A DNA stretch of 32,099 nucleotides from Candidatus Peribacteraceae bacterium (GCA_028703835.1 JAQVMB010000017.1:1-32099); one strand, 5' to 3'; positions 8,339-16,579 are shown, numbered from the stretch's first letter. A program made the numbers and translations. Notes: a model not told the origin generated them from the letters alone.

Positions 8339-10248
8339 TCGCAGACGTCGGGGGCATCTTCGGGATTGAGCGGGCAGAGCGTATCGGGGAATTCCCCTTT
8401 CGCCCACCGCTCCAGGACGGTGACGGTCGCCTCGATTTTTCCGTTGAGCGTTTCACTGAGGCGGCGGAGATACTGCCGCCACAGGTCCGTTCCGGACGTC
8501 AGTCCCGCCGCTTCCAGCGCGAGCAGTTGCTCGGAGGGGACGCGCGTGTCGAGTTCCTGCGCGAAGAGGAAACCGATGGTGCTCTGGACGACCTGCAGGA
8601 AATTGAGGGAGCGTTCGACGGGTGCCCGGCAGAGGACGGGGGGGGAGAGCGGGGGCTTGCCGGCCATGGCGCAGTATTCGATGGCCAATTCCCGCGCCCG
8701 GGCGGCCGGATTGTACGGGGGGAGCCGTGGCAACGAGATCTCGGAGGGAAACGTGAGGGGTTTCTCGTCATCCTCGGGGGGGCGGAGGCACTGGAGCCAC
8801 GGGGACGTGGTTTCCTGCGCGACGAGCGGATCCCACCCAGGGACGATGCTGTGCCCGTACGTCCGCTGGCCGCATTCCCGTATGTAGCAGGCATGCCCGA
8901 GAATGGTGTAGGGGTAGGCTGTTTCGCTCCCCGGTTCGCAGGGGTCCGCAGCGGATTCCCCCCCTTGTTTCTGTTGCTCTTTGGCGGCGTCTTCGCGCAA
9001 TGTCTCACACAGTTTCGACGCGTCGAGAACGTCCGCATTCTCCGTCTCCTCCTCTTCCGTTTCGGGGGTGCAGGGGGAGAGGATGATGGTGTCCGCTTTT
9101 GGTTCCGGCTTCTCTTCCTTACAGGAGCCGTCGGAGGAAGACGCATCGGGTGGACGGCACAGGAACCCGCTGTTCCCTCCGAGGGAGTAGCAGAGGCCTC
9201 CCCCTCCTTTCTGCAGGATATTCTTTTTCTCCGTTCGTTCCGGCAGGGGGGGGTAGAGACCCCCCAGGATCGGTTCGTCCCCCCCTTCCTTCGGCACCAA
9301 AGAGGGCAGCACCGGTTCCAGCGCCATCGTCCAGCGGATGCCCGCGTCTTTCGCGGGCAACTTCTTCGCCTTGTTTTCTTCATCCTGCCGGTTGCCGTCC
9401 CCCTCCTCGCCTTCGGTGTTCCGGACGTATGTCCAGATCACCGTTTTGTCATCCGGGGTGACCAGAGAAAGGCCGATCTCATTTTTTCCCAGCGGGGGGT
9501 CGATGGATGCCGCCAGTTTGGCGGGGAGTTCCAGGAGCGCGCTCTCCACGTCTTCCGCCCTGTCGAAGAGGTACTGGCGTTCCGTGCCCGGTCCGCTCTG
9601 TTCGTCGGGGTTTTCCTTGTCGCTCTTTTCACGGACGAATGTCACGCCGTAGGCGTACCGCCAGACGGCTGCGGTCTTCTCTTCTTCCTTCAGCTGATTC
9701 AGCGCGGAATGCACTTTGTCCGCCGCGGTTTTCAAGCCCTCGGACGGGACGATGATGCGGACGGTGCGCAGGCCGCCCGAGCTCGTGAAGGGCAGGCCCC
9801 ATGTCTCCAGGATTTCCGCGTAGTGCGCCACGAGCTTCGTCGGCTGCTGGCTGAATTGAACGATGGGTTCCTCGTAACTCGTCGCGATCGCCTGCAGGCG
9901 GTGTCCCAAGGCGACCACGCGCATTTCCTGCTCCGCCGCCTGCCGCACGACTCCTTTCACGATCAGGCAGACGGCGCGCGATTGTTTCAGGCTCGAACAT
10001 CGTTGCTCGGTCATGCCGTTTTTCAGGATGTCTTCCACGTCGCTTTCGGAGATATCCATGTCCTTGAAGTACGGGGGAAGGGACGTATTTGACTTGATGG
10101 CTTTGGCGACGAAGGATTTCACGTCATCCGTCACCGCGGACTCCGCTTCCACCAGTTCCCGCACCGACGGAAGGAGCGGGAAGGATGCCGCCGCCCGGGA
10201 AACGGGGAGGAGGACGAGGAGGCCGATGAGGGCGAAGCGTTTCGTCAT
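8335..10248 (-). CDS. Exported protein of unknown function, fourth gene of the secreted cassette
   Basis: A 637-residue protein without a recognised domain. It starts MTKRFALIGLLVLLPVSRAA, a signal peptide. Residues about 25-190 look alpha-helical and include MTEQRCSSLKQSRAVCLIVK. A strand-rich stretch follows, then a Gly-rich turn (LQKGGGGLCYSLGG) and a Cys-containing acidic linker rich in Glu and Pro (TPETEEEETENADVL). The helical C-terminus (about 520-620) is followed by a tail with two Cys residues ending DAPDVCE. The ATG is 2 nt after the previous stop and its own stop overlaps the next start. I searched by eye for catalytic motifs and saw none, so a structural or adhesive role is possible but unproven. 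Confidence 0.85.
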   Translation of the reverse strand: MTKRFALIGLLVLLPVSRAAASFPLLPSVRELVEAESAVTDDVKSFVAKAIKSNTSLPPYFKDMDISESDVEDILKNGMTEQRCSSLKQSRAVCLIVKGVVRQAAEQEMRVVALGHRLQAIATSYEEPIVQFSQQPTKLVAHYAEILETWGLPFTSSGGLRTVRIIVPSEGLKTAADKVHSALNQLKEEEKTAAVWRYAYGVTFVREKSDKENPDEQSGPGTERQYLFDRAEDVESALLELPAKLAASIDPPLGKNEIGLSLVTPDDKTVIWTYVRNTEGEEGDGNRQDEENKAKKLPAKDAGIRWTMALEPVLPSLVPKEGGDEPILGGLYPPLPERTEKKNILQKGGGGLCYSLGGNSGFLCRPPDASSSDGSCKEEKPEPKADTIILSPCTPETEEEETENADVLDASKLCETLREDAAKEQQKQGGESAADPCEPGSETAYPYTILGHACYIRECGQRTYGHSIVPGWDPLVAQETTSPWLQCLRPPEDDEKPLTFPSEISLPRLPPYNPAARARELAIEYCAMAGKPPLSPPVLCRAPVERSLNFLQVVQSTIGFLFAQELDTRVPSEQLLALEAAGLTSGTDLWRQYLRRLSETLNGKIEATVTVLERWAKGEFPDTLCPLNPEDAPDVCE

Positions 10249-10250
10249 TG

Positions 10251-11030
10251 TTATTCGAGCGTGCGGAGGAGGCCGCGCGCGTCCCAGGTGCGCACGGGGA
10301 TGCAGCTGCCGGCTTCGGCGGCGAGGCCCGTGAGGTTGCGCAGGTCTTTCGACGCGCGGTTGAGGCAGGTGAAGATCTGGTCGAGGGGCCGGAGCTTGTT
10401 GACCCCCAGCGCGAGGACGAGCGACCGGCGGATGCTTTCCCGCGCGGAGGCGAGACGCAGGTTTTTTTCCTTGAGCCATCGCTGGGCATTTTTTGCGGTC
10501 TCGAAATAGGACAGATATTCTCCGGTCGTCTCGTCTTCCTTGCCCAGCATCATCTGATAGACGGCATGCGCACGGTATTCAAGGGCGCAGCCGTATGCTT
10601 CCAGATAATCCAGCAGCACTTGCGGCATGTCCGATTCGAAGAGATCGTCCGTCCGTTTCTCCCACTGTGGCAACCGGGAGGCGAGCTGTCGCAACGGGCC
10701 GCTCGCCGTACGCCGTGCGTTGTTTTCGCAGGAAATATCGTCCGTCTCCTGGTCCGCCTGCAGGATTGCCGCAACCTGCCCGTCGAATGCCTGATCCCAC
10801 TGTATCCCCTCCGCATCGTCGGGGTCGGTGGGGAAGAGATCCTCGTTCTGCGTGCAGGCGACGATGCCCGGGATCGTCGAGGATGAAGGTGCGGCTTCTT
10901 CGCCCTCCGTTTGGCCTTGCAGGGCGGCGGCGCAGGAGGACAAGAGCATCAGGCTCGCGCACAGCCCCATCCCGAGCGGGACGGAGAAACAGGATTGCCG
11001 GAGGGGGCGGTCACGGTTGCGCAGGGGCAC
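10251..11030 (-). CDS. Predicted lipoprotein of unknown function, third gene of the secreted cassette
   Basis: A 259-residue protein. A GTG at 11030 gives an Arg-rich start (MPLRNRDRPLRQ), a hydrophobic stretch and the lipobox LLSSC at about residues 29-33, so it is probably a lipoprotein processed by LspA (an lspA gene lies elsewhere in this window). This start overlaps the previous gene by 20 bp; no later start in frame would leave a proper signal sequence. The mature part is helical with four further Cys at wide spacing. Its C-terminal half contains RPLDQIFTCLNRASKDL, which parallels TPLDQASQFLGRFSRL in the gene before it, suggesting a shared fold. Function unknown. Confidence 0.8.
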   Translation of the reverse strand: MPLRNRDRPLRQSCFSVPLGMGLCASLMLLSSCAAALQGQTEGEEAAPSSSTIPGIVACTQNEDLFPTDPDDAEGIQWDQAFDGQVAAILQADQETDDISCENNARRTASGPLRQLASRLPQWEKRTDDLFESDMPQVLLDYLEAYGCALEYRAHAVYQMMLGKEDETTGEYLSYFETAKNAQRWLKEKNLRLASARESIRRSLVLALGVNKLRPLDQIFTCLNRASKDLRNLTGLAAEAGSCIPVRTWDARGLLRTLE

Positions 11031-11886
11031 AGTACGGAAGGAAGCAGGGCAGCCGGCTGAACCGGCCGAGGAATTGTGAAGCCTGGTCGAGAGGGGTCAG
11101 GAAGGAGAAGTCCAGCATGCGCAGGATGGGTTCGAAGTTCCCGCCGAATTGCCGGAGCGAGCGGTGTGCGGCATCTTCGTGCGCCAGGTAGCCCAGCAGG
11201 CTCTCCTCGTACCGGATGAGTTCTTCCGCCACGGGAGCGCAGTAGCTGCGCATCGCTACCGTGTCGACAAAGGTCCAGACGGGCGTGGGGCGGCAGAGGG
11301 GGAGCGGTGCGGGGTCCATCGGACGGCATCCGATTGCCTGGAGGGAAGACTGCGAAGCGCTGTCCCCGTCTTTTTTCGGCGATCCCGTCGCTTTGTCAGC
11401 CGCTTCGCAGACCGTGAGGGCGCGGCACTGGAAGGCACGGAAACTTTGCAGGAGGGGCGGGATGATGTCCGACGTGAGGGCGCGTTGGGTCTGCAGGATG
11501 CCCGTTCTGCCTTCGGAAGGGTCGATGCCCGTATCGGGTGCTAGGGGATCCGGCGCCGTTTCTTCATCCATTTCACCATTGGATTTGGTGATGTCGCCAT
11601 CCGGGCCGCCGCTCGTCGCCCAGGAATTGGATTCCGTTTTTATCCAGATGTTGCCTTTCCAGTCCACACGTGAGGCTCCCGTCCGTTCCTCACGGGCGGG
11701 ACGGATGCCGAAGAGCGCGGATTCGAAGAGGAAGCGTTCCTTGTTGAGCGCCCGGTTGATCTCCGTCGCGCAGGGGGTGCGGACGTCGAAACTTTGCTGC
11801 GGGGCGGTTTCTTGCGCGCGTGCCGGACCGTCTGCGGAGAGGAGCAGCAGCAGGACGGCCGGCAGGAGGGAAGCGACGTTGGTCAT
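11011..11886 (-). CDS. Exported Cys-containing protein of unknown function, second gene of the secreted cassette
   Basis: A 291-residue protein that I do not recognise. MTNVASLLPAVLLLLLSADG then PARAQE is a signal peptide with a likely cut after ARA. The mature protein has an acidic Asp/Pro/Gly linker near residues 95-125 and several Cys (FQCRALTVCEAA, IGCRP, LCRP, SYCAP, and LPCFLPYCAP at the end). It also has a helical module near the C-terminus with TPLDQASQFLGRFSRL. The Cys spacing suggests disulfides formed after export. The start ATG overlaps the stop of the first gene by 4 bp (ATGA). The frame is open further upstream, but that part lies inside the first gene and lacks a signal peptide. 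Confidence 0.83.
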   Translation of the reverse strand: MTNVASLLPAVLLLLLSADGPARAQETAPQQSFDVRTPCATEINRALNKERFLFESALFGIRPAREERTGASRVDWKGNIWIKTESNSWATSGGPDGDITKSNGEMDEETAPDPLAPDTGIDPSEGRTGILQTQRALTSDIIPPLLQSFRAFQCRALTVCEAADKATGSPKKDGDSASQSSLQAIGCRPMDPAPLPLCRPTPVWTFVDTVAMRSYCAPVAEELIRYEESLLGYLAHEDAAHRSLRQFGGNFEPILRMLDFSFLTPLDQASQFLGRFSRLPCFLPYCAPAQP

Positions 11887-14669
11887 TGTTGGGGGGCGGG
11901 GGTGGGGGGAGAGGAAGGGAAATCCAAGGGAATGTTTTCCGGCAGGGAGAACGATTCGTAGAGGTCTCCCGGTGACGCCACGTCGTAGGGTGTCGGGTTG
12001 GCGGAGGGGACCAGTTTTCCTTCCTTGTCGATGGTCTTCTCCCGCAACGTGTTGCGGGCATTTTCGAAGGGGGCGGAGGCAGAATCTCCCGGCGGAAGCG
12101 TCACGCGCAATCCTTCTTTGATCACCTCCATTTCCAGGCGACAGAGATCGTCGTCTTCGTCGCATTCCGGCAGGGGGGGCGGGGGGGAGGCGACGCCTGT
12201 CGGCGGTTCGCCCGGGTCCAGGAATGCGCCCAGCGGCGCCCAGATCCGCATGAAGGCGTGCCACAGCTTCGGTTCCGGAAAGACGCAGCCGTCTTCCCCG
12301 AACGTCGGGCAGTTCAGGTCTTTGTGCGGCTCCTTCACCCACAGGAGTTTTTCGTAGCGGTCGCGCAGGTTCTCCAGTGCGCCCGTCCGTTCCGCGAAGG
12401 CGGCGGTGAGGGCATCGATGGGAACCCCTCCTTCCGCCGCAGGCGCGTTGCCGTATCGCTTCTCGACGGCCAAGGGCGGGAGTTCCGGTTCCGGCAGGGA
12501 CGGGATGCCGGGGAGATCGGGGAGTTCCGTATTTTTCGCCTCGAGGTACGAGGAGGGCGGGGAGGGCAGGCGCAACGATACCTGCACGGGGCGGAGGACG
12601 GGAATCCGCAGGGAGGCGGCCTGTTCCAGGCCTGTGAAGAAGATGTCACTGAAATCGAAGATGAAGTGCTTGGGGTACGGAGTGAGGTCCGGCAGCTGGG
12701 AGAAATCGAAGGCGTCGTCCTGCTCGATCCATTCGAGCGGCGGCGTGGAAACGTCGTTCTTGCAGTGGAGGCTGTTCGTCGTTTCCACTCCCCCGTAGGC
12801 GTTCTTCAGCGCTTTCCATGCTTCCAGCAGCGCGCGTTCCCGTTCGCGCCGGTCCATCGCTTCCCGGTACGGTTGCATGCGCGACTCGATCCACTCGTCG
12901 ATCGCGTCCGACAATTCTTTCCGGCGTTCGAGGACTTTTGCGAGATGGCGCGGCAGTTCCGTCCGGAGCGTCCGGAGCTTGGCCAGGTACGCGCGGTATT
13001 CCTGCAGCTTCTGCGTCACGTCGTCGGCGGCCGATCCGTCCTTCCCCAGGAGTTCCCGCTGCTTTTTCCACGCTTCCCACGCTTCGATGAGCGTCTGGAG
13101 TTCGGCGTCCGACACGAGCGGGATGACGACGGGGATGGGGTCTTCCTCCAGGCGCGAGAGCAGGGAGGTGCGGAACATTTCCCGGACGGCCTCGACGAGG
13201 CCGGGTTTCATCGGGGTGGAGAGTTCGATGAGGGGGACGGAGGGCGATTGCCCGGCCGGGCGTGTTTCCGTGAAGAGCGCCTCCAGTTCGTCCGTGGCGC
13301 TGACGAGCGGCATCACGAGTTCCACGGTGGGCGGGAACCCCTCCATATACCGTTCCAGTTCGAGCATTTGGCTCACGTATTTTTCGGTTTCGCCGAACGG
13401 GGGTCGGTCTTCCGGTTCCGGGAGTTCGGGTCCCGCGAAGCCGCTCTTCTTCTTTTTCTCGATGTCCAGGGCGAAGCCGCCCCGATTCTCCAGCTCGGGC
13501 AAATTATCTTCTTTGTTGAACGTCGGGGAACCGTTGACCTTCCTCTTTTCCTTGAGGCGCTTGAGCTGGAGGTCGTCCGCGATGCAGTTGAGATCGTCAG
13601 AGTTATTCCGGGGATCCATGCCTTGTTCCTTGTACCACTTGTAGCAGGCCAGCTGGACCTCGTACTCCTCGTCATGTTCCGTATCCGGGATGTTGCCCAG
13701 CACATGGGTGGCAACGTAGCGCCGGTAGAAGGATTCATACCGCGAGCCGTTCAGAGGATCGAAAGGAGGATCGGAATCAGGCGTTGGTATCTCGGCTGCC
13801 GTCCGGCAAAATTTCCCGTCCGGCTGGTCTTCATTGGGGGGGCCGCAATCTTCGCAGTTGGGATACTCCTTCTCCTCATCCTTCCAATATTCGTGGCACC
13901 AGTCCTGTGCGTCCTCCATGGCCGGCTCATCGCCGTCCCATACCCATCCATACCCCACCTTCAGGCGACCTTCCTGTTGCTCGTCCCAATCGCCCGTGCA
14001 TTCGTATTTCTCGCCGAAGTATTCCCACACTTCGACATGTTCCGGGCATTCGGGGGAGCTGTCCGGGCAGGAGTTACAGTCGAAAGAGAGGTCGGGGCGC
14101 TGGTCCGTGTCGAAATCCGTCATGTCGCAGTAGTACTCTTCCCAGCAGTATCCGGTATCGTCGCAGACCCAGTAGTAGATCGCCGTCCAGAAGGTGCAGT
14201 GCGTGAGGCGATCGACGGGGTAGCGCATTTCCTCATTCACGGCTTCGCAAACGGAGAGGCAATCATCGGGATTGCGGCATTCAGTATCGTGATACTGCGG
14301 CGGATCGACATTGCGGAATTCCTCGCAATGAGGATTGTCCATATAGGAGGCGAAGACTTTGCCGTACGTCTCGTCGGGATACTCCTCGTCGTTCGTCTGT
14401 CCGCGCCAATCGCCCGGGGCGAGGGGTACGCCTGAGACCGTGGTCATGCCTTCCCCTTCTTCCATGTCCTTGCGGAAACCGCACGTTGCTTTGTTCAATT
14501 CTTCCGGGATGTCATCTTCCACGGTGGTCTCGACCGTTTCATAGTCGCTGTCCTCCGGGATTTGGTAGACGCTTGCTTGGGCGTGTGACGCCGCAGACAG
14601 GATCCCGGCCAAACCCATGAGGACGCTGGCACGCAAGACCCGGCGGATGGGATGGATGGGAATAACCAC
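11883..14669 (-). CDS. Large Cys-rich exported protein of unknown function, first gene of the secreted cassette
   Basis: A 928-residue protein with no domain I can name. A GTG at 14669 gives MVIPIHPIRRVLRAS, then a hydrophobic core and HAQA, a signal peptide. The first 370 residues are acidic, aromatic-rich and hold 19 of the 24 Cys (for example WVCDDTGYCWEEYYCDM and FDCNSCPDSSPECPEH). A predicted helical coiled-coil region follows at about 530-630 (KLQEYRAYLAKLRTLRTEL, then ERRKELSDAIDEW). Next is a Pro-rich stretch (LPDLPGIPSLPEPELPPL) and a C-terminal part with two more Cys pairs. The number of Cys is even, as expected for disulfides. It leads the five-gene operon. A possible -10 TACTAG lies at 14688-14693. 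Candidate roles are a surface fibre, adhesin or envelope-complex scaffold; none is shown. Confidence 0.85.
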   Translation of the reverse strand: MVIPIHPIRRVLRASVLMGLAGILSAASHAQASVYQIPEDSDYETVETTVEDDIPEELNKATCGFRKDMEEGEGMTTVSGVPLAPGDWRGQTNDEEYPDETYGKVFASYMDNPHCEEFRNVDPPQYHDTECRNPDDCLSVCEAVNEEMRYPVDRLTHCTFWTAIYYWVCDDTGYCWEEYYCDMTDFDTDQRPDLSFDCNSCPDSSPECPEHVEVWEYFGEKYECTGDWDEQQEGRLKVGYGWVWDGDEPAMEDAQDWCHEYWKDEEKEYPNCEDCGPPNEDQPDGKFCRTAAEIPTPDSDPPFDPLNGSRYESFYRRYVATHVLGNIPDTEHDEEYEVQLACYKWYKEQGMDPRNNSDDLNCIADDLQLKRLKEKRKVNGSPTFNKEDNLPELENRGGFALDIEKKKKSGFAGPELPEPEDRPPFGETEKYVSQMLELERYMEGFPPTVELVMPLVSATDELEALFTETRPAGQSPSVPLIELSTPMKPGLVEAVREMFRTSLLSRLEEDPIPVVIPLVSDAELQTLIEAWEAWKKQRELLGKDGSAADDVTQKLQEYRAYLAKLRTLRTELPRHLAKVLERRKELSDAIDEWIESRMQPYREAMDRRERERALLEAWKALKNAYGGVETTNSLHCKNDVSTPPLEWIEQDDAFDFSQLPDLTPYPKHFIFDFSDIFFTGLEQAASLRIPVLRPVQVSLRLPSPPSSYLEAKNTELPDLPGIPSLPEPELPPLAVEKRYGNAPAAEGGVPIDALTAAFAERTGALENLRDRYEKLLWVKEPHKDLNCPTFGEDGCVFPEPKLWHAFMRIWAPLGAFLDPGEPPTGVASPPPPLPECDEDDDLCRLEMEVIKEGLRVTLPPGDSASAPFENARNTLREKTIDKEGKLVPSANPTPYDVASPGDLYESFSLPENIPLDFPSSPPTPAPQQ

Positions 14670-14767
14670 GCGAACGTGGAATCCATCCTAGTACCGACTT
14701 CGTCGCTTCCCTATACCGCGGAGACGGAGAAGCATTGACGGAAATGGACGCTGCCGCCCGATTGCAT

Positions 14768-14796
14768 TTGATTGTGTACTTCACCATACTTATTTT
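14768..14796 (+). promoter_or_regulatory. Putative sigma70-type promoter for ssb
   Basis: TTGATT (14768-14773), a 17-nt spacer, and TATTTT (14791-14796). It would give ssb a leader of about 175 nt, unusual in this window where most genes have almost no leader. The 308-bp gap between the divergent cassette and ssb holds this promoter, a dyad and a hairpin. Confidence 0.5.
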
Positions 14797-14835
14797 CGAA
14801 AGCCCACGGAATACATTTGCATTTCTGTTCGTCAG

Positions 14836-14851
14836 GTGTACAACTGTACAC
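14836..14851. promoter_or_regulatory. Dyad in the ssb leader, possible operator
   Basis: GTGTAC-AACT-GTACAC, a perfect 6-bp inverted repeat with a 4-nt centre, about 40 nt downstream of the putative -10 box. The size and symmetry suit a dimeric DNA-binding protein. No regulator is identified. Confidence 0.35.
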
Positions 14852-14869
14852 GCTTCGTTCTTTTTCCTC

Positions 14870-14914
14870 CGCCTCACGGCAAGCTGCGGGATGAAGACCC
14901 GCTCTCGTGAGGCG
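14870..14914 (+). promoter_or_regulatory. Two-stem hairpin in the ssb leader
   Basis: Outer stem CGCCTCACG (14870-14878) pairs perfectly with CGTGAGGCG (14906-14914). Inside it GCGGG (14886-14890) pairs with CCCGC (14898-14902). No U-tract follows, so it is not a terminator. It could be a structured leader or a protein-binding site controlling ssb. Confidence 0.45.
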
Positions 14915-14977
14915 AAGCAGAGGAAGCATCGCCACCCATCGGTCGTGGCCTCCCGTACTTCCATTCCCCCCAGAGAC

Positions 14978-15853
14978 ATGTTCTCCTTCAACAGGGTGCA
15001 CATCATCGGCTACCAGACACAACCCGTCACGATCCGGCAGACGCCGGGCGGTTCGAGCGTGACCGACCTCAACCTTGTCGTTCCCTACGCGTTCCGCACG
15101 GAGAACGGGGAAACGCTGGAAGGGAAAGGGTTCCATACCGTCACGCTGTGGGGACCCATGGCGGACGTGGCCGGCCGTTACATGAAGCCCGGCAGCCAGG
15201 TGTTCATCTCCGGGCGTTTGCAGACGGATTCATGGGAAAACGAGCAGACGGGCGAGAAGCGGTCCAAGACCAAGATCGTCGGGCTCGACATGATCCTCCT
15301 CGATCCCAAGGATGGACTGCGTGCGGCGCCGGAGGGCGCGGCAGGCATGCTGGGAGGTTTGAACCGTGCGGACATCATCGGGAACGTGACGAAGGATCCC
15401 GAGATGCGCACGACGACGGGCGGCCAGCAGGTGCTGACGCTCGGCGTCGCCACGAACGACCGATGGAAGGACCGCGCGTCCGGCGAGGACAAGGAACGGT
15501 CGGAATTCCACAACGTGGTCATCTGGGGCGCGCTCGCCGAGCGCGTGGCCAAAACGCTGCACAAGGGCAACCGCGTCTTCGTGTGCGGCCGCGTGCAGAC
15601 GCGCAGTTGGGAGACGAAGGAAGGCGCGAAGCGCTACACCACAGAGGTGATCGCCGACCAGGTATCGCTCCTCGGGACGCACCATCCGCTTGCGGAGGCT
15701 TCCATCCAAGCGGGTGCCGCCATGGATGCGCGCGGCACGGGTCCCGCCATGTCGTCGGCCGCGACCGACCGCGTTCCGGCTCCGGCGCAGGATATCGAGG
15801 CGCCGGAAGTGGCGTATGCGTCGGAAATCAAGGTGGAGGATCTGCCGTTTTGA
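14978..15853 (+). CDS. ssb: Single-stranded DNA-binding protein with two OB folds
   Basis: This protein coats single-stranded DNA in replication, repair and recombination. The 291-residue product contains two SSB-type OB folds in tandem. The first is at residues 1-110 (MFSFNRVHIIGYQTQ ... GRLQTDSWENEQTGEKRSK). The second is at about 125-230 (GGLNRADIIGNVTKDPEMR ... GRVQTRSWETKEGAKRYTT), which is the more canonical copy. A flexible tail follows and ends VEDLPF, the acidic tip that recruits partner proteins. Ordinary bacterial SSBs have one OB fold per chain and act as tetramers; two per chain acting as dimers is known from Deinococcus-Thermus. The ATG at 14978 opens directly on the first fold. 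The frame is open further upstream, but that part has no SSB similarity and overlaps the leader structures. Confidence 0.95.
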   Translation: MFSFNRVHIIGYQTQPVTIRQTPGGSSVTDLNLVVPYAFRTENGETLEGKGFHTVTLWGPMADVAGRYMKPGSQVFISGRLQTDSWENEQTGEKRSKTKIVGLDMILLDPKDGLRAAPEGAAGMLGGLNRADIIGNVTKDPEMRTTTGGQQVLTLGVATNDRWKDRASGEDKERSEFHNVVIWGALAERVAKTLHKGNRVFVCGRVQTRSWETKEGAKRYTTEVIADQVSLLGTHHPLAEASIQAGAAMDARGTGPAMSSAATDRVPAPAQDIEAPEVAYASEIKVEDLPF

Positions 15854-15873
15854 TTCGCATTACTGTGTACGGA

Positions 15874-15898
15874 GAGGAGGGATTGCCCTCCTCCTTAT
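15874..15898 (+). terminator. Probable intrinsic terminator of ssb
   Basis: GAGGAGGG (15874-15881), loop ATTG, CCCTCCTC (15886-15893), followed by CTTATT. The stem is perfect but the T-tract is short, so efficiency is uncertain. Confidence 0.5.
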
Positions 15899-16244
15899 TG
15901 CATAGCTTCCCCCTTTCTTTTTTCTGCCGCACTTCTTTCTTCTCACCTCCACTTCGGGCGCGTGGACCCCACCATGTTGATTGTAATTGTTTCTGTTTTC
16001 ACAAAACAACACACAAAATCTCAAGCGACCAACAATAGGGCACAAGCCTTCGTTTCCAGCAGGCGGCCGCACTGCCCGGTCAGGAGGGTAAGGGTGGTGT
16101 CGGAGGGGGAAGGGAACCGGACAAGGTTCCCTCCTCCTCCGACAAAAGAAAATGAGAAAATAGCTACGTGCGGCAGACAAAAGAAATGGGGAAGAAACCG
16201 GACACAATTTTCCCTATTATTTGCACGACGCGTGGATCACTTTG
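15899..16244. other. Gene-poor stretch with a large hairpin
   Basis: I see no convincing coding frame in these 346 bases, which are partly AT-rich (repeated CAAAA and GAAAA runs). The clear structure is at 16099-16143. GTCGGAGG pairs with CCTCCGAC, and inside it AGGGAACC pairs with GGTTCCCT around a 6-nt loop, with a small asymmetric internal loop between the stems. The hairpin is flanked by A-runs on the plus strand, not T-runs, so it does not look like a terminator in either direction. Confidence 0.6.
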
Positions 16245-16541
16245 TCAGGACGGAGGATGCATCGTTCTCCGCGGATGACCGTTGTGATAGAAGCAGGCGT
16301 CCGCTTTTCCGTGCATCAATTGCCGCCGCGCGTTGATGGTTTGTTCCTGTCTTTGCAGGGAAGAGACGGTCGAAGGATCTTGCGTCGCACGCAGAAGTGC
16401 ATCCAATTCGGGACTGTGCCGGAATTCAGCAGGCTGCATTTCTCCAAAGCATCCTCGTTCGCGGCGGGGAAGCAAACGGATGTCCTTGCGGAGATGTCGG
16501 ATCGTGACGGTTTCTTCCCTGGCGCACTTATTGCTTTCCAC
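16245..16541 (-). CDS. Small protein of unknown function (tentative)
   Basis: A possible 98-residue protein from a GTG at 16541: VESNKCAREETVTIRHLRKD and onward, with SPELDALLRATQDPSTVSSL in the middle and KADACFYHNGHPRR near the end. It is basic, has no signal peptide or membrane segment, and matches nothing I know. In favour are balanced composition, codon use like its neighbours and a -10-like TATGCC 5 nt before the GTG. It is divergent from the 95-residue gene at 16589. Against are its short length and an overlapping open frame on the other strand (from about 16221). Confidence 0.4.
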   Translation of the reverse strand: MESNKCAREETVTIRHLRKDIRLLPRRERGCFGEMQPAEFRHSPELDALLRATQDPSTVSSLQRQEQTINARRQLMHGKADACFYHNGHPRRTMHPPS

Positions 16542-16573
16542 AATTTGGCATACCAAGAGGGGAATGCATGTTG

Positions 16574-16579
16574 TATCCT
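16574..16579 (+). promoter_or_regulatory. -10-like box before the 95-residue gene
   Basis: TATCCT lies 9 nt before the ATG at 16589; the same hexamer precedes ku by 8 nt. This implies a leaderless start and decides the choice of ATG at 16589 over the upstream ATG at 16568, which is 5' of the box. Confidence 0.45.

Noticed and set aside
12258-14435. Long plus-strand frame opposite the 928-residue cassette gene
   Set aside because: The minus frame has a signal peptide, an even Cys count and coupled neighbours. The plus frame is composition-driven.
16099-16143. Intrinsic terminator
   Set aside because: No T-tract follows the stem on either strand; A-runs follow on the plus strand.
15860-16207. 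Possible minus-strand 115-codon gene downstream of ssb
   Set aside because: Composition is Arg/Pro-rich, it covers the ssb terminator and the hairpin, and it has no -10 box near its start.
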